A DNA stretch of 64,000 bases from Steinernema hermaphroditum (Eukaryota; Nematoda; Chromadorea; Rhabditida; Steinernematidae): NCBI GenBank assembly GCA_030435675.1, contig CM059625.1:6882001-6946000 (forward strand), given 5' to 3'. Position numbers and translations under genes: made by a program. The notes beneath the pieces are model-generated. The model did not search any database, was not told the origin of the DNA, and saw nothing but the letters and a program-made list of their open reading frames with translations. Positions 1-12,738 of this stretch are shown here, piece by piece. Within the stretch, counting starts at the first letter, position 1. Each line of letters starts with the position of its first letter.

Positions 1-1547
1 TTTCGCGGCATTCCTATTTGGCTAGGTGTTGTGAAAAGTGGGTCCGCCGCGAAGACAAGTGTTAAGTACGATGACCAGGTCGAGACTAATGAAATCATCA
101 AAGTGGTCGCGCGCCGACCACTTTGTCCGCTGTTGGGTAATTGTGGGAAAGCGGGGTCGACCCGACGTGATTGATCGGTTTTCTCGAGATTTTCGTGATG
201 CCCACAGAAAACAGAACAAAACAAAGCACAAAGTGGGTGGTCAGAAGAGGTCGATAACAAATGCGAAGCGCTATGAGTGGAGGGGGAAAGGCGCGATCGC
301 GAAGGAGATTGAGTGACCGGCGGAATCACAAGACCGAATCGGAGGAGGAAAAAAATGAATCGATTATATGGCCACCGGCGCCATCACCGCTGTTATATTT
401 CCGCGCGGTAGCCGATGAGTGTGCGATTGCGCCGAGGGACGGTGGATGGCTGAACTACATTCAAAAAAGGACCTTGAAGATGCGCACAAAAGGCCTCGCA
501 TTCTCACTGCGACTGCATGTGCGCGCCTGCACTGCCCTCCGCCTCTCCTGTTCCCTCGACAGACTCGTAATAATGGCGTTCGGTACGCGGTTCCGTGCTG
601 ACAGGGAATAGGTAACAATTTGCATATGCGCTTGAGCACACCTGAATTAAGCGCAAACCATCTGTACGCGCAAATTCTCTGTGAAGTGCCGATGAGGACG
701 AGGTGTAGTGGAATCAATCCTCAAACCAGCTCTCAGGTTGAGCACGATACCTCTGATGATAATCCGCTGACAACCTTGAAAGGTCTTTTGTATAGAAAGT
801 ATTGTGCATAGAATGAATATGCGAAGGTTCAGACGCGGAGAACGTCTAAGACAGGGGAAGCAGGCTGGAAAGGGACAAATTTGAACAGAAGAATCGGCGA
901 AGCTGGAAAAGTGGAGAAAACATGTGGACAACGAAGATAGCAACCGTGACTGTATAATCACTATTTGAATGAAGTCTGATTTATATGTGTGTGTGTAAGT
1001 GTGATCAGTGTAGTCCTTAACCACTTACCAATATCTTACCATTGAACTAAGGACATCTTGTCAGATGATGAATCTTTTCTACGAGCATTAATTTAGTGGC
1101 ATAAATGGATAGTGTGAACAGAATGAACACTAATACGATCTTGACAGTTGATTTTCTCACCTAACGTATGCATTCGTGTGGTTGGGTAAACCTTCAATTC
1201 AAACGGTACTGTATGACAATGCGACTAAGTGCCCCTTGATGCGAATGTGTGTTTTTGCAGTTGAAAGAAACAACGTAGTTCAATTCCTTGCATTGGATGC
1301 ATTACTGCAAGTAATGCCTGGCTATGTGTGATCGCATTGCCCAATTCACATATGAAACGTCCCATTTTGAAAGATCCGAGGATGGCCGTGTGTGAACGAC
1401 GAACTCTCATCGCGATCAACCTGAAACGTTTTCTTCTGCAAAAGTCCGCGACTTTCAATTTTGTCGGCTTCGTTCGTTCGGTTTCATTGAATCTATTGGC
1501 GAAAAAGAATGCGGGTTGCAGGGCCAGCGAATACTTTTGTTTTGCAG
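1..1547. other. Gene-free left flank
   Basis: No reading frame here resembles a known family or shows a supported exon chain. A short GT microsatellite lies near 983-996. A 10-bp-arm hairpin lies at 100-124 (see its own entry). The sequence just before 1548 ends in TTTTGCAG, a strong 3' splice site. An unrecognised upstream exon of the nucleoporin gene could therefore lie here. Confidence 0.5.
100..124. repeat. Hairpin with AAGTGGTCG/CGACCACTT arms
   Basis: Left arm AAAGTGGTCG (100-109) and right arm CGACCACTTT (115-124) are perfectly complementary across a 5-nt CG-rich loop. Related arms recur at 21193-21247 and 43113-43155. Function is unknown; it may be part of a dispersed palindromic repeat family. 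Confidence 0.6.
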
Positions 1548-4215
1548 ATGATTCAGGGTGATTTCCAACCGGGTAGCATAAGCGCGTCGTTCGGCAACGA
1601 CGGTTTGCTCATCTATCAGGATGGCAGTATCAACCTTCTTCTCGGGTGGCAATACCACGACGAGCAGCCCAGTTATGCCCGCAAGATTGTGAGTTTAGAT
1701 TTATCTCTAGTCATGTTCTCAACTGCATTAAGCACTTCAGTGCTTGGAAGCCGTCCCACCCATTCCATCTGAGGCTGAAATCCACGAAATTTCTGTCAGC
1801 GAATCTGGGCAATATGTCTCGATCATCGCTAACGGTGGAGTATTCGTTTTGGTGCTATTCAAGGACCTTTGGCAAAATTATGGCTTTTACAACGCGGAGA
1901 GCGTGATCGAGCGTCTGCGCGATCACTACTATGTTAAGTGAGTGGATACACATGGTCGCTGCTTTTACACAATCCCTTACGATTAGGTGCCACTCTATCC
2001 ATCCTTTGGTCTACAGTGGTGAGAACGCTATTCCCGTGGTAAAACATCGGTGGTTATCCGTTGATGACACAAAACATATTATTGCCATATTGTCTGAAGA
2101 CAATACCGTTCGGTAGGTTTTAAAGCCTTTACAACCTAAAGCCTTTTTTTGCATATTGTTTTAGGCTCTTTGAACTGGGACACTATGAGGAAAAGAACAC
2201 TAAAGTACCTGTCTTGATCATCGATTTTCGCAACATGGCATCGTCAGCCGATCACTTCTTCGCCGATCAAAAGGAACGGAAAACGTTCGGCCTTCACAAG
2301 GCAGCCACCTCATTCGACTTTGGCCCGGTCATCACTGATTCTCTTAGTGATATCAAGTTGCACTCAATTTTTGTCGCTGATACTGAAGGCGAAATTTTCT
2401 ACGCTGCCTTCAGTGTAGACGATTATAGGTAATACTGAACGTGATCGGGACTGCAGGTCTGTATGTTATTTAGGTGCACAGGCCCTGTTGGCGCCCTCTG
2501 TGTGAAAATGGCCAAAGGTTCCGGTTCCATGCTGGGATGTGACATTGCTGACATCAAGTATATACGACACTGGTATTCGCAAATTGCTCCTGTCTTTGCT
2601 GTTGCCTCGTCTAATGGCAAAGTGTATCACTTGATAGTAAACCAGGTTATGGACGAGTTTGACGAAGATGAGGTATACCGCTGTGCTCACGATGTCTAAG
2701 AAAGGTTTTCGTTCAGTTTTGTTATGGATCTATGCTCAAGGCCTATGTGACCGATGTTTTCCAGTTTGATGTCTCCCACGGAGTGATCGCCCTAACTCAA
2801 GGTGCTTTACTTCTCATTTTGTTGCCCATTGGATCGCTTTTAGATGACGTTTTCGAGTCAAAGTATCTTATTCGATCCGAACGGGCGGTAGCGCTTATGG
2901 ACGTATCGGATACGGTACACGACATGTGGAAGGTCGGATGTAACGAAAGTACAGAAAAGTAAGATGCATTTGCATATATTTATCCTGCATCAACTTGGAT
3001 GGCTTCAGACGAAATTCAAGATTCTTCGAACATCCGTCGTTGTTTTACCTCGCTGTAGTTCCCGATGGCAGCGCTACGAACTACTTTGTCTCCCTTTCTT
3101 GCATTCGCCTCGTTACCAGCGGCGAAAAGCAGGACATGGGGCGGTTTGTGATGCTTGCTCGAACGAAAGGGGACAAGCTCGTTACGAAGGCTTTAACAGA
3201 AGTTCTTGAGCCATCAGAAGAAGAAACGATCCCACAAAACACTGTGCATAATCGAAGAAACGCCCACAAGAAGGAGGACCCATCCACCTCAAATCTCTGC
3301 ATGCCACAGGAAGTAACAAACTTCCGGAGTATTTCCATCCCGGTTACAATGTGAGTCATATCTTCACCGCCATAGTGACACTGGATTGGTCGTTTAGCTT
3401 AGACGATGCTTCGGAGGATCAGCAAGTAGCTACGATCAAAGGCATATCAGCAGTTCTGACAGACGCTTGCCAGTCCCTTTGCGACGTGATGAGGCCGTTC
3501 AACAAATGGTTTCGTTTGTTCTAATCTCTGGTGTATCGTCGACTTTTTAGTGCCCAACGAATGCACGTCGAGTTCTCTACATTGGAAGATGTGAAAAACG
3601 AGTCATATGCCAAAATGATGGCCACTTTCAACGAGTTGGTTGATTTGAAAATGAGACTGGTCGCGGTACGCACGCGAGTCGAGAGGAAGCAAGAACTCAG
3701 GAATAAGGTGCTTCAGAAGTTTATTCCAGTTGTTGGAACACCGTTCATTTAGGTCATTCGTGCAATTCAACATGCAAGCTGTAACAAACCACTGACTTTG
3801 GGAGAGCAGCAGATGTACGCCAACTTGAAGAGCTATCAGTCGCGCATAAATCAAATTAAATCGTCGGCACCTGAGGTTTCGGCCGACTGAGTAGCTACAG
3901 TAATGATTTCATTCTTTCAGCTGCAAAAAAAGATTTCCAAAATGCGCAACGCGAGCGCACTTGCAGACCACAAGATGTCGTTTGCGAAGATTTCTCCGGA
4001 CACGGAACTTCTCTTAAAAAAGTAGACGTCATAGTTATCTGAATGCGATAATATCTTAATTGTATTGCAGCTCGCGCTCGATGAGTCATCTACGATCTAC
4101 CAATACTGCTCTTAACAAGCGGCTCAGCAACGTGTTGGACGTTCTGGCGAAGACCACTGCGAAGAATGGATCTGCTTCTCTCGAAGTATCAAGAAACGGT
4201 ATAAGCTTCTGTTAG
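1548..4215 (+). CDS. npp-24: Nuclear pore protein Nup88 (NPP-24-like)
   Basis: Nup88 sits on the cytoplasmic face of the nuclear pore with Nup214 and acts in protein and mRNA export. Exons read as 1548-1688, 1741-1937, 1987-2112, 2165-2428, 2474-2672, 2717-2958, 3009-3350, 3398-3508, 3551-3707, 3753-3875, 3921-4021, 4071-4215, giving about 715 aa against about 740 in human Nup88. The first 470 or so residues follow the Nup88 beta-propeller, including the stretch SEDNTVRLFELG and the block AATSFDFGPV. The carboxyl 200 residues form a charged coiled coil, the other hallmark of the family. The ATG follows TTTTGCAG directly, so it is either a trans-spliced start or the first codon of an internal exon. 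The human protein has a longer N-terminus, so a missing upstream exon is possible. The gene converges on the next one, with about 110 bp between stop codons. The family call is firm; the symbol is by homology to the worm gene. Confidence 0.9.
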
Positions 4216-4324
4216 CGACAGGAGTGTTGTTTTGCTTGATGTTGTTATGGGTAAATTTTAACACTTCGCTGAGGCACAAGGGTTGAATTTTTGATAATAC
4301 ATATTTAAAGTGTTGAATGGTGTG

Positions 4325-4841
4325 CTAGTGGAAGGGTCGATTTTCGCGTGAACGGGAACCTGATCGGATGTCCGCAAACCGTGCGTTCTCCATAAAATCA
4401 TCTGAAGAGCGCGATGGCGTTTTGATCTGCGACTCGCGGTCGTCCGAGTCATCATCGAAGTTGAAGTTGTCGAAATTGTCTATCGGGCCCGCTTTGTCGC
4501 GGAAGAGGTCCTTCACGAGTATTGTATATTGAGAGCGTACCTTACTTCGCTCACCTTATTCGTGCGATGCTTGATTTCCTGATCGTACTCGTCCGCATGG
4601 CTACCTACGCCATAGTCGTAGTCGTTCCGGTGTCCACCGGTGCCTTTGAGACGTCTAGCACGAGGAGCCGCCTTCGGCTGGTCGAACTCCTTGCCAAAGG
4701 CTTTATCACTTTAAAGTCCCTAAGCGTTTAGGTTGGAAAGTAGGAAAGGCTATACCTGACACGAATCACATGCACCTTTCGGTCAGCATAGACGACACAA
4801 AAAAGGACGACGCCGGCGAGCAACAGAAGATGGATATTCAT
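4325..4841 (-). CDS. Secreted acidic protein, unknown family
   Basis: Three exons (4841-4756, 4708-4555, 4510-4325) give a 141-aa protein. The first 20 residues (MNIHLLLLAGVVLFCVVYAD) are a clear signal peptide. After it comes a basic stretch with a dibasic RRLKG, then a Gly/Tyr/Asp segment (GGHRNDYDYGVG), then a strongly acidic tail (DNFDNFNFDDDSDD) followed by a basic end (RSGSRSRENRP). There are no cysteines after the signal peptide and no further membrane segment. The 3' end of intron 1 is CTTTAAAG, a weaker acceptor than usual; the obvious TTAG just upstream leads to an early stop. I do not recognise the family. A cuticle-associated or propeptide-type secreted product is possible. It lies 260 bp downstream of the four-helix gene on the same strand, so an operon is conceivable. 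Confidence 0.72.
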
Positions 4842-5100
4842 GTTTGCGCAGTGTGGCTAGCTAACTCTGAGACGCTCGAAGAAGCAGGTGATTGGAATGA
4901 GCGATAAAGCTCCGCTAGCGGTCATATCCGCAACTGTGAAGCAGGTTTTCCCGCGATAGCGCAACAAGGGGCGAGGCTACTTCCTCCGCTTTATTGCGAT
5001 ATTTATCAGTGTACAGCATTCATAGCAATATTACTACCGAATTGAAACAAATAACAAAAAGAAAATCACCCGAATACGTCGTCCTTTCATGAGTAGTGAC

Positions 5101-6289
5101 CTACGATTCCATGAGCTTCGACTTCACCTCGACCTGTCTCTCTACACGTTTGAAAGCTAAACCAAGCGATCAAACCTGACTGTCTGAAGAAGAAGCTTAC
5201 ATTTGTTGAAGAATGGGTAGGTGAGATAGACGAAGATGTGGCCCACAACATAAGCACTAAGCACTGGAGTCATCCAGCGAGCCCCGAGCATCGACTTGTC
5301 GATGCGGTTGTCGCATTCCTAAGAGAATGAGATAGTCCGTAGAAGCCACAGTGTACCGTCTTACGTTCATTCGATGCACCTCCTTGTCGTCGTCGGAAGT
5401 GCAGCCTAGTCCTTGCTCCAGCTCGGACACAAAATGCTCCTCTTTGAGACTTTGGAAGAAGAGCTTGTGGAAGAGGTCGTGGTCAGCTTGGCACGTCAGC
5501 CACACCCAGATAACGACTCCGCCAGAGGCGATGGCTAGGAGCACGTGCAACACTCCCATGTACCATCCGACGGCGGGGAATTTAATGCACTAGATGAGGA
5601 CGTCAATTATAACAAGGGTTACATTATAATGTACCACTGTGCGTTCGCTGTCTTCCTCGGCTTCTTCGAATGTGTAGAATTGAGGTACGATACAAAACAC
5701 TGCGTAGATGACACAGAATGTCGACGCCGCCCACAAGGCAATGAGTTTCACTTGGTACTACAAAGACATCTGTATGTATGAGCATGGGCTAGAAGTTAAT
5801 AACTAAACAGGATCAGTCTGTCTTTTAGATGTACTGCACTGTTTTTACCCCGCCTACTGAGTGTTTTTTGTAAAACATTCACATATCCACGAATAACTGC
5901 AGCCTTTCCATGTTTTTGTACGTTTGTTTGGTCATACTGTTCTAAATGAAAGCTGCCTTGGGATTCACGGAATTCGAAGTAACAACGTCAACTCCACAAA
6001 ACATTGCGATATCTCCCACATTCAAAGGTCACTCGAAGGGAACGCTTACCTGTTGCAGCTGGTGGGCATCCACGGGTGTCCAATGGAAGTCTACTGTATC
6101 TCGTTGTGCTGTATCGTCGAACATTCGAAAGGCGACAGGAAATACCACGGACGATGTATCGTAATACTTTTGCGCAATTGACATCAGAACCGCGTTGATA
6201 AGCAGCTCGAATCCGCAAACGTAGAAGACGGCATATTTGAAGAACGGCGGAACGAAACTACCGTATCTGAGTAACCCGTTGCCACACAT
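5101..6289 (-). CDS. Four-helix membrane protein, unknown family
   Basis: Five exons (6289-6050, 5757-5635, 5589-5365, 5318-5201, 5156-5101) give 253 aa. Four hydrophobic helices are visible: near residues 15-38 (FKYAVFYVCGFELLINAVLM), in exon 2 (LIALWAASTFCVIYAVFCIV), in exon 3 (GVLHVLLAIASGGVVIWVWL) and in exon 4 (VLSAYVVGHIFVYLTYPFF). An acidic EEAEEDSE segment lies between helices 2 and 3, and a charged cysteine-containing loop between 3 and 4. The tail is basic and soluble. The spacing is tetraspanin-like, but no CCG motif is present, so it is not a classical tetraspanin. The ATG sits 5 bp after a TTTAG acceptor, fitting trans-splicing. Intron 2 was placed to give 45 nt; a donor 12 bp downstream is also possible. 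I do not know the function. Confidence 0.75.
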
Positions 6290-9200
6290 TACTTCTAAAT
6301 GAAGAGCGTAAAATCAGAGCAAATGAAATGTTGCTAAGGGTTAGATATACCGCGATCGTACGAGATCAGAACTATAGTTGGTGAACGATAGAGAGCGGCA
6401 GATTTAGAGATTACAGTGCAACTGGATCGATCGAATTGCTAATTCCCGACAGTTGTGGAATTGCGTCGGTGCAATCCATTCTCGTCACATTTACAATACA
6501 ATCAACAACTTGTTCGGAGACAGACGGCACAGACATAGAGCGACTGGCGCAAAAATCAAAGTTTCATAGCAGTGAACGAGGCCACGGAGTGATCATACAC
6601 GGCGGAAACACGGAAGCCGGGAAAGGGGCATGCTCGCACCCGTCACAAGGTGCATTTCGCCAAACTAATGAACGCAGACCAAAGCGTTTGCTCTCTCAAA
6701 GTTACCCTTGTCTCACAAACAGATAACTTGTTTTGTGGACCCTGTACAAAGATTCAATCCTGAGGCGAGAGACGCTTGAAGCTGAAATGAGTCATTTTTT
6801 TGGACGTCGCGCGCAGTCAGGTGCCCTTTGCGAAGCGCACTCACAGAACGAGGACCGAATGCACCACTGGGAACTTATATTCTTCGCCTTCTTTGTGTGC
6901 CCGCCACGACCGTGATGATATGTTATCGTGCTGTTGACTAGCTCGCGCACGCAACGAACTGTCCGGTGATAATCGCGACGATGAGCGCTCCCGTCGAATA
7001 AACAACAGTCGCTTTGTTTTTTTATAACTTCTGGAAGAAATAAAGAATTTGAACTTGTTTATGTTAACCAAGAAAGAATGTTGGTTATAGAGAATCAGTT
7101 CCAGACGTCATCTATGATTGATGCAAAAAGCGATCACCTGATGGCTTAGTTATTGAAGGGAAAACGCAAAGAGTCTTAGCTCTTATCTTTTCTACGTTTG
7201 TCTGCGTGAACCGATCAGAACTACCGTGGAAGTGTCGTTGATGGGATCGTCTCGCACCGCAGTTTGTTTTATAAAGCACTACTGTGAGGATTATGCCCTT
7301 AGATCATTGATGTCCATTCTCCAAAAGTTATACAAACGAAAATGACACAACTTACATCATGCTTATCAAAAAAATTGTTGTGGTAGTAAGTGCGCTGGTC
7401 TCCGCGAATTCAAATATGAGAACTTGATAGCGATCTCATAAAAAAAATGTGTGAAACAATCCAAGAAAGCGAATGAAAAGCCTAGGCAGGGAGTGCCTAA
7501 AATGCTCTCACTGAAAGATATTTAATAGGGCCGTAAGGAAGGCAATCTTTGGCTCACTCACAAACAAAGAGACAAACGTTATTACACAGCGATTTCGATG
7601 AGTCTTGATGAGCAGGTTCCTTATTTAGATTCATTTCTCAAATATTTCCATGTGAACTTTTATCGCAATCTGCGTGCAGCATCTTTGACATTTCCCTTTT
7701 AGTGCTGCGGATTGCAGTGGATGATCATTTTGGCTCGACAGACCCGCGAATTTCAAGTTGACCCGCCAACCAGACCCTACACGAGCTATTTTTTGTTTCA
7801 TTGATCTGTGTTCAACTTATCGTTCAGTCCCATATTCGACAGTAAGGGCATTTGAAACTCAACACTAGGGAACAATTGGGTCGGATGGGCTGAAGATAGT
7901 ACGATTGTGTTTTTGTTCCTTCGCTTAAGAAGCAAATCACTGAATTTCGATTATATGACGTTATAACAAATTCCTCGTGCAAAAGTACATTTGGAGATTT
8001 GTCTCACTTCGCAAGTCAAGTGTGGGAGTAGCCTCAATATTGTGAGAAAAGTTCACGATTTTTGCTGCTCTGTCCCTAAACAAAACGAACATACTCCTGA
8101 AATTCGTCATTTGTGATCAATTTTGAAAAAGTGACCGTAAAAAGCGGTAAAGAAGAGTCAACTTCGGCTACGTGAGTAGAGTCACCTTAACAATTAAATA
8201 AGCAATCAGTTGCAAGAACTGAAAACTTCAACTTCCACCAAAAACTTCGTCACCACCTGCTTCGGTGAATAGACCCGAAACATCTGCGGAGACAGCCCTA
8301 TCCAATTCGGCATGCCACGAGGAAATCTTTGAGCTCTTAGGGCTATAATGCAAATCAACAATTGATCTGAAAGAATCGGAGAGTAAAGCCATCTTCCTTC
8401 GAAAATTCAGAAGGTGCTATGCAAATTTATGTGAAAAGCCACGGATTCCCGTGTCCTGCAATTCAGTGACGTCAACGCATATTTTCTTGCGAAATCCTGA
8501 AAAACAACAGCTGAAAGAGTTAAGTACTTCTTTATTCATATTTTTCCTTTTCATTTGACATACAACGCAAATAAGATACGAACATAATACTCTTGTAGAG
8601 CTTTATTGTGAATGGGTGACTTTTGCGCCCTGATGAATCAAGCATATCACCGACTTTTTCAAAACGTGGGTCCTGAATCCTGACTGCACCAAAGCTGTAT
8701 TAATTCTGTCCGTTCACGTCAAATGTTGTGTAGGACAAATCTTTGTTCCTGCCTCAATAAAGAAACGCGATTAATATCTGCAAGGTGGTATGGAAAGGAC
8801 CAAGGGAAATTTAATTTTGAAAAATCGAATCAACTGTGGGATCGAAGGATAAGTGCAATTTGCGGAACACGTAAATACCTCCGCGTAAATGTCAAACAAA
8901 TTACTCGCGTATGAAGACTTTGCTCGATTCGCGTCATTTTTTACTTTTGCTTCACTCCTAAGACACTATAGTCATCATCACATTTTGGAAACTGTTAGCG
9001 GTTCCATTGAAGCGTCTAATTCATAATCGTTTGCGAATTATCGGCCGACTCATCAACATTTTTCCTCCATGTATCGGCGCATTCGCTTGCGTTTCGGCAT
9101 TTCTGCAAACGGTCTTGCTGTCGATAATAGAGCCGCTTAAAGGAGCTAATCTGTCTGAAGAGAATAGGATATATTTTTGTCACGTGTGCCGACTGCCGAA

Positions 9201-11030
9201 ACGTCCACTGCCCTCAAAGAGGCAGAATTTCAAATTATTGTGTTAACTGGCTGTCATTTCAACACCTCTTTTTGGGCGCGCCGACACGCTGCCTTTAGAG
9301 GGAATTTGATGAGTTTGGAGCGTACGCAAAGGAGGTATAGATGCGCCTTGGATGACCGTGTCTAACCCTTGCCGGGCCGCCATTATCTCATGTCCTTTGG
9401 GTTTTTGCCGTTTGTTCACGACTCACAATTGCAGTTGCAATTTAATTAGCAACACTCGCTTCCTGACGATGAAATTTTTGTGTCTTTATTCCGATGACCT
9501 GTCCAGGTGCATTCCAGCCACGTCACCGATTCCCAGATTTACGGCCATATGACCTTTACCTTCGTGTTCAGTTCGTCTCCTGGCACGCCTTTTAAGGGGT
9601 AAACGCTTTGTTCGTTTGTTTTAGTTTGTGTTCTTGTGCTGGGCAGGCTCATGACATTAACTGATTTCGGGACGTGAAAGTGCGCTTGTTTGTCTAGCAC
9701 TTAGAGAGATTTGCAGTTCGCGGTTGTTGGCTCAAGTTTTGCATGTCTCAGTTTATGTTTTATCCCTAACATGCAACAGTATTTCATGTTTTCATTATAA
9801 TTATTTTCGATGTGTGTTTGCTCAATTGATAGGGGTAGGGATCGGTATGAGTTTGGTCTCTCAGAAATGAGTTGAGAGAGCGGTCATTCTTGGTGCAACG
9901 ATCACCCAGAAGCAGAGATGCCAAATGAGCCGGAGCCGACTCGGACGACCCGGCTCATGATCCGGCTCCGATTGCAAAATCAACCCGATCATCTCTGCCC
10001 AGAAGATGACCATGGGTGAAGTGCGGAAGGAATCATAGGATCAGTTAACGGCACAGACTTCGGGGCGAAACACCTCTACCGTAATCAGCTCCTCGCCTCT
10101 CTGACAACCGCGGAAAGTGATGGGACCACTGATCGCTCTAGTTGGACACCGTCTCCAGCCGAAGCTAGAAGAATATCAACGTCAACGGTGTGAATCATGT
10201 ATTCCTTGTGCAATACAAGACGTCCTGTACGATGTAATACCTTTGATTCGGGAACATAAAATCGCGATATTGTTTGTTTGCTTCTGTGCTTGCAAATGCC
10301 TAAAGGTAAACTTATCCATTGACCCTCCAGCACATCCTCGTCACCACAACTACCAAATGGCGCGAAGATACGCTGTCGCCGAAGTGGCGCGTTTAATCTG
10401 CCCTAAAGTAATATTTGAAGTGGCTGTTCAGAGCTTCCTCTGCACCTTGTTTGCCAGCGCATGCGTGTCCTCATAAGTCCTCCACTTGAGCGAACGTCTC
10501 GTTTCGTGTTTTGTTCACACACACCTTTTGTCCAGGGTCACATCCAAAAGGGTTACCATACATATTGCACAAAAATCCGAAGGCTATGTTTGCGCATCTG
10601 CGCGGCGCGCATCAAGAGGGGGTGATATTCAATCCGGCGCTTGATCCCAGAATAACCTCTTAATCCGTATCCGCTACTCCTTTCTGGGTCCGGCGATCCC
10701 AGCGCATCAACTTTCAAACACGCTGACGCTTCCCCTCCTCGTTGCGATTCGCCGAATCGCAACAGGCCTTAAATCATACGTCTACGTCCTCCGGCTGCCC
10801 CCTCATTTTTAGCCCTGACCACCACTTCCCGTCCGTGCACGCTCATCCCGTCGTTGGCAGTATGCATGCCATCTTGTAATTTAATGAACGACATATCACG
10901 AGTTACCCACCGCCACCCCGCACCCCAATTCGGAGGCAGCTGATTTCTGCCACTTTAATCGGCCACGACTCACCCTCCATTACTCCATCCTGTTCATCAA
11001 GTGCTTGACGCGCACTTCCTTCCCTGCAGA
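6290..11030. other. Gene-poor intergenic stretch
   Basis: About 4.7 kb without a supported gene. Open frames here (for example 119 codons at 10117-10476 on the plus strand) have no recognisable motif and no splice partners. The only structured element seen is the palindromic repeat at 9913-9997. The last part presumably carries the promoter of the srab-type receptor. Confidence 0.55.
9913..9997. repeat. Imperfect palindromic repeat
   Basis: Outer arms CAGAGATG (9913-9920) and CATCTCTG (9990-9997) are complementary. Inner arms GAGCCGGA (9927-9934) and TCCGGCTC (9961-9968) are complementary as well. The whole forms a GC-rich foldback of about 85 bp, as in small non-autonomous repeats. No target-site duplication was established. 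Confidence 0.55.
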
Positions 11031-12738
11031 ATGGTGTTGCTAGGAGTTCCAGATATGGAAGAAATCCCAGAAAACGAATCCGCCTATGCAAATGAAGATG
11101 TCAGCCTGAAGTTCAATCGGTACAGCATCATCATTTATGCCGTCGAGCTGCCCATTCTTCTTCTCGGGCTGATCTCTCTCACCGTCTTCTTGATCATTCT
11201 CAAAAGAGCGCGCTGCTTCCATCAGGTAAGCCAAGCTTCCTGTCTTAGTCGTGTGGCTCAAGAATGTCAAAAATTTCACAACAATGTCACTTGACCACTG
11301 AGCTCAAATGAAGTCTTCAATTGAGCTTTTGTATCGATAAGAATTTGCAGAATCTCCGCTTGCTGCTGGCAAACTTCGCTCTCTCCTTCCTCGGTGTCAT
11401 CTTCTCCCGATACATGATTGTGATCCCACTTCTCATCAGCTACATATCCAACGTCAATACTGGTCCTGTGGGATTTTGCCGCTTCGCGAAGACTCTTCAC
11501 GACAGCGCTGTTTACATCGGAGGTCTCGACCTCGTCGTCCTCATTGCGGAACGCACCGTCGCGACAGTGTTTGCACGCGTCTACGAGAACAAGAAAAACA
11601 CATGCATCGGGATCTGTCTGGTCGCATTCCAGGTACTGCACATTACTTGTTATGTGACCACCTGCTTTGGCACGTCACCTGAAATGGGGACTCATAGAAC
11701 GTAGTGTAGTGCTGGTTCCTGACCGCCTACACGCTGGACACCAGTCACAAAATATCAGAAAATGTGTATGAGAGATGATTAATTTTGGAAGTGTTTAGTG
11801 GATTGGCGGATTTTCGTTCGTTATCGGCAATCAACTCATGTACGAACAGAAGCAACACAGTATCTTCAATAGACTACTTCCATGTCAAAGGGAGTACCTC
11901 TCCGGAACAGCACTGCAGATCTCCATCGGAACCCTTCTTGTAGCCGACGTCGTTGCGATTATCGTAAGTAACTGCACCCTCTAGCCTCAAATCAAGAAAG
12001 ATTCAGGTCTTCCTCATTCTACTAAAAGTTAACAGAAACCGCTACAAGGACATTTCTGGAGGGAACTTTAGCACCCGTTACCTCAGCGAGCGCTACCAGG
12101 TATCTGAGTCGCTCATCTGCAGGCTAACACTCATATTTCCTGTAGATCGCCGAAAACATTCGCACCACGAAATTGTTGTACCCTCTTGTGATCACCTACC
12201 TCGCCGCCTCGCTAATTGCCATTGGACTGATGGCAAACGCGACGATCGGGCTCAGCGCCACACTCGAATCCATTGACAAGTCCACTCTCGCGAAGCTACC
12301 GACCAAAGACCACCCGATGATGAAAGGTGAGATGCGCAGCAATTATTGGATTCGCTGTGTAGTACCGTATAATTTGACATCATAGGCACGTCATTTGAAA
12401 GCCTCGTTTTGCGTGGCAAATGGAGGCCCCTAAACAACCTTCTTTAAATAGCACATGGCATCGCAGTTATGCATAGCTCCGCCATTTCAGTGTCCATCTG
12501 GGGTCAATCATTCGACATTCTGGTCGCGGGATACGCTCTTCTCTTCCCCTGGCTGGCGACGTTCGGACACCACTCACTGTGGCGCGAATTCCTAAAGCTC
12601 ACCTCACGAAAAGACCCACGTGTGAACCCGTCAGCTCCCAAACGCATGAATGGCGAACGGTTGATCCTGAACGCGGCAGAGGAGCGCGAGCTCTACTTTT
12701 CCAACTTGCAGTCACAGTGGAGAAGAGAAATTTCCTAA
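11031..12738 (+). CDS. Srab-class chemoreceptor GPCR
   Basis: A seven-helix receptor of the nematode srab (Sra superfamily) type, expected in chemosensory cilia. Exons 11031-11225, 11351-11632, 11799-11963, 12007-12099, 12146-12326 and 12452-12738 give 400 aa. Helix 1 lies at about 30-53 (YSIIIYAVELPILLLGLISL), helix 2 in exon 2 begins LRLLLANFALSF, and helix 3 precedes the family-like ERTVATVFARVYE. Exon 3 holds the fourth and fifth helices, exon 5 the sixth (KLLYPLVITYLAASLIAIGL), and exon 6 the seventh (FDILVAGYALLFPWLATFGHH). The carboxyl tail is charged. The chosen ATG follows CTGCAG by one base, consistent with trans-splicing; an in-frame ATG at 11001 lies upstream of that site. All introns are 43-166 nt. 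The receptor class is strongly supported; the exact subfamily member cannot be named. Confidence 0.88.

Noticed and set aside
10085..10476. Open frames of 82 and 119 codons on opposite strands
   Set aside because: They overlap each other and neither shows a family motif, signal peptide or supported exon partner.
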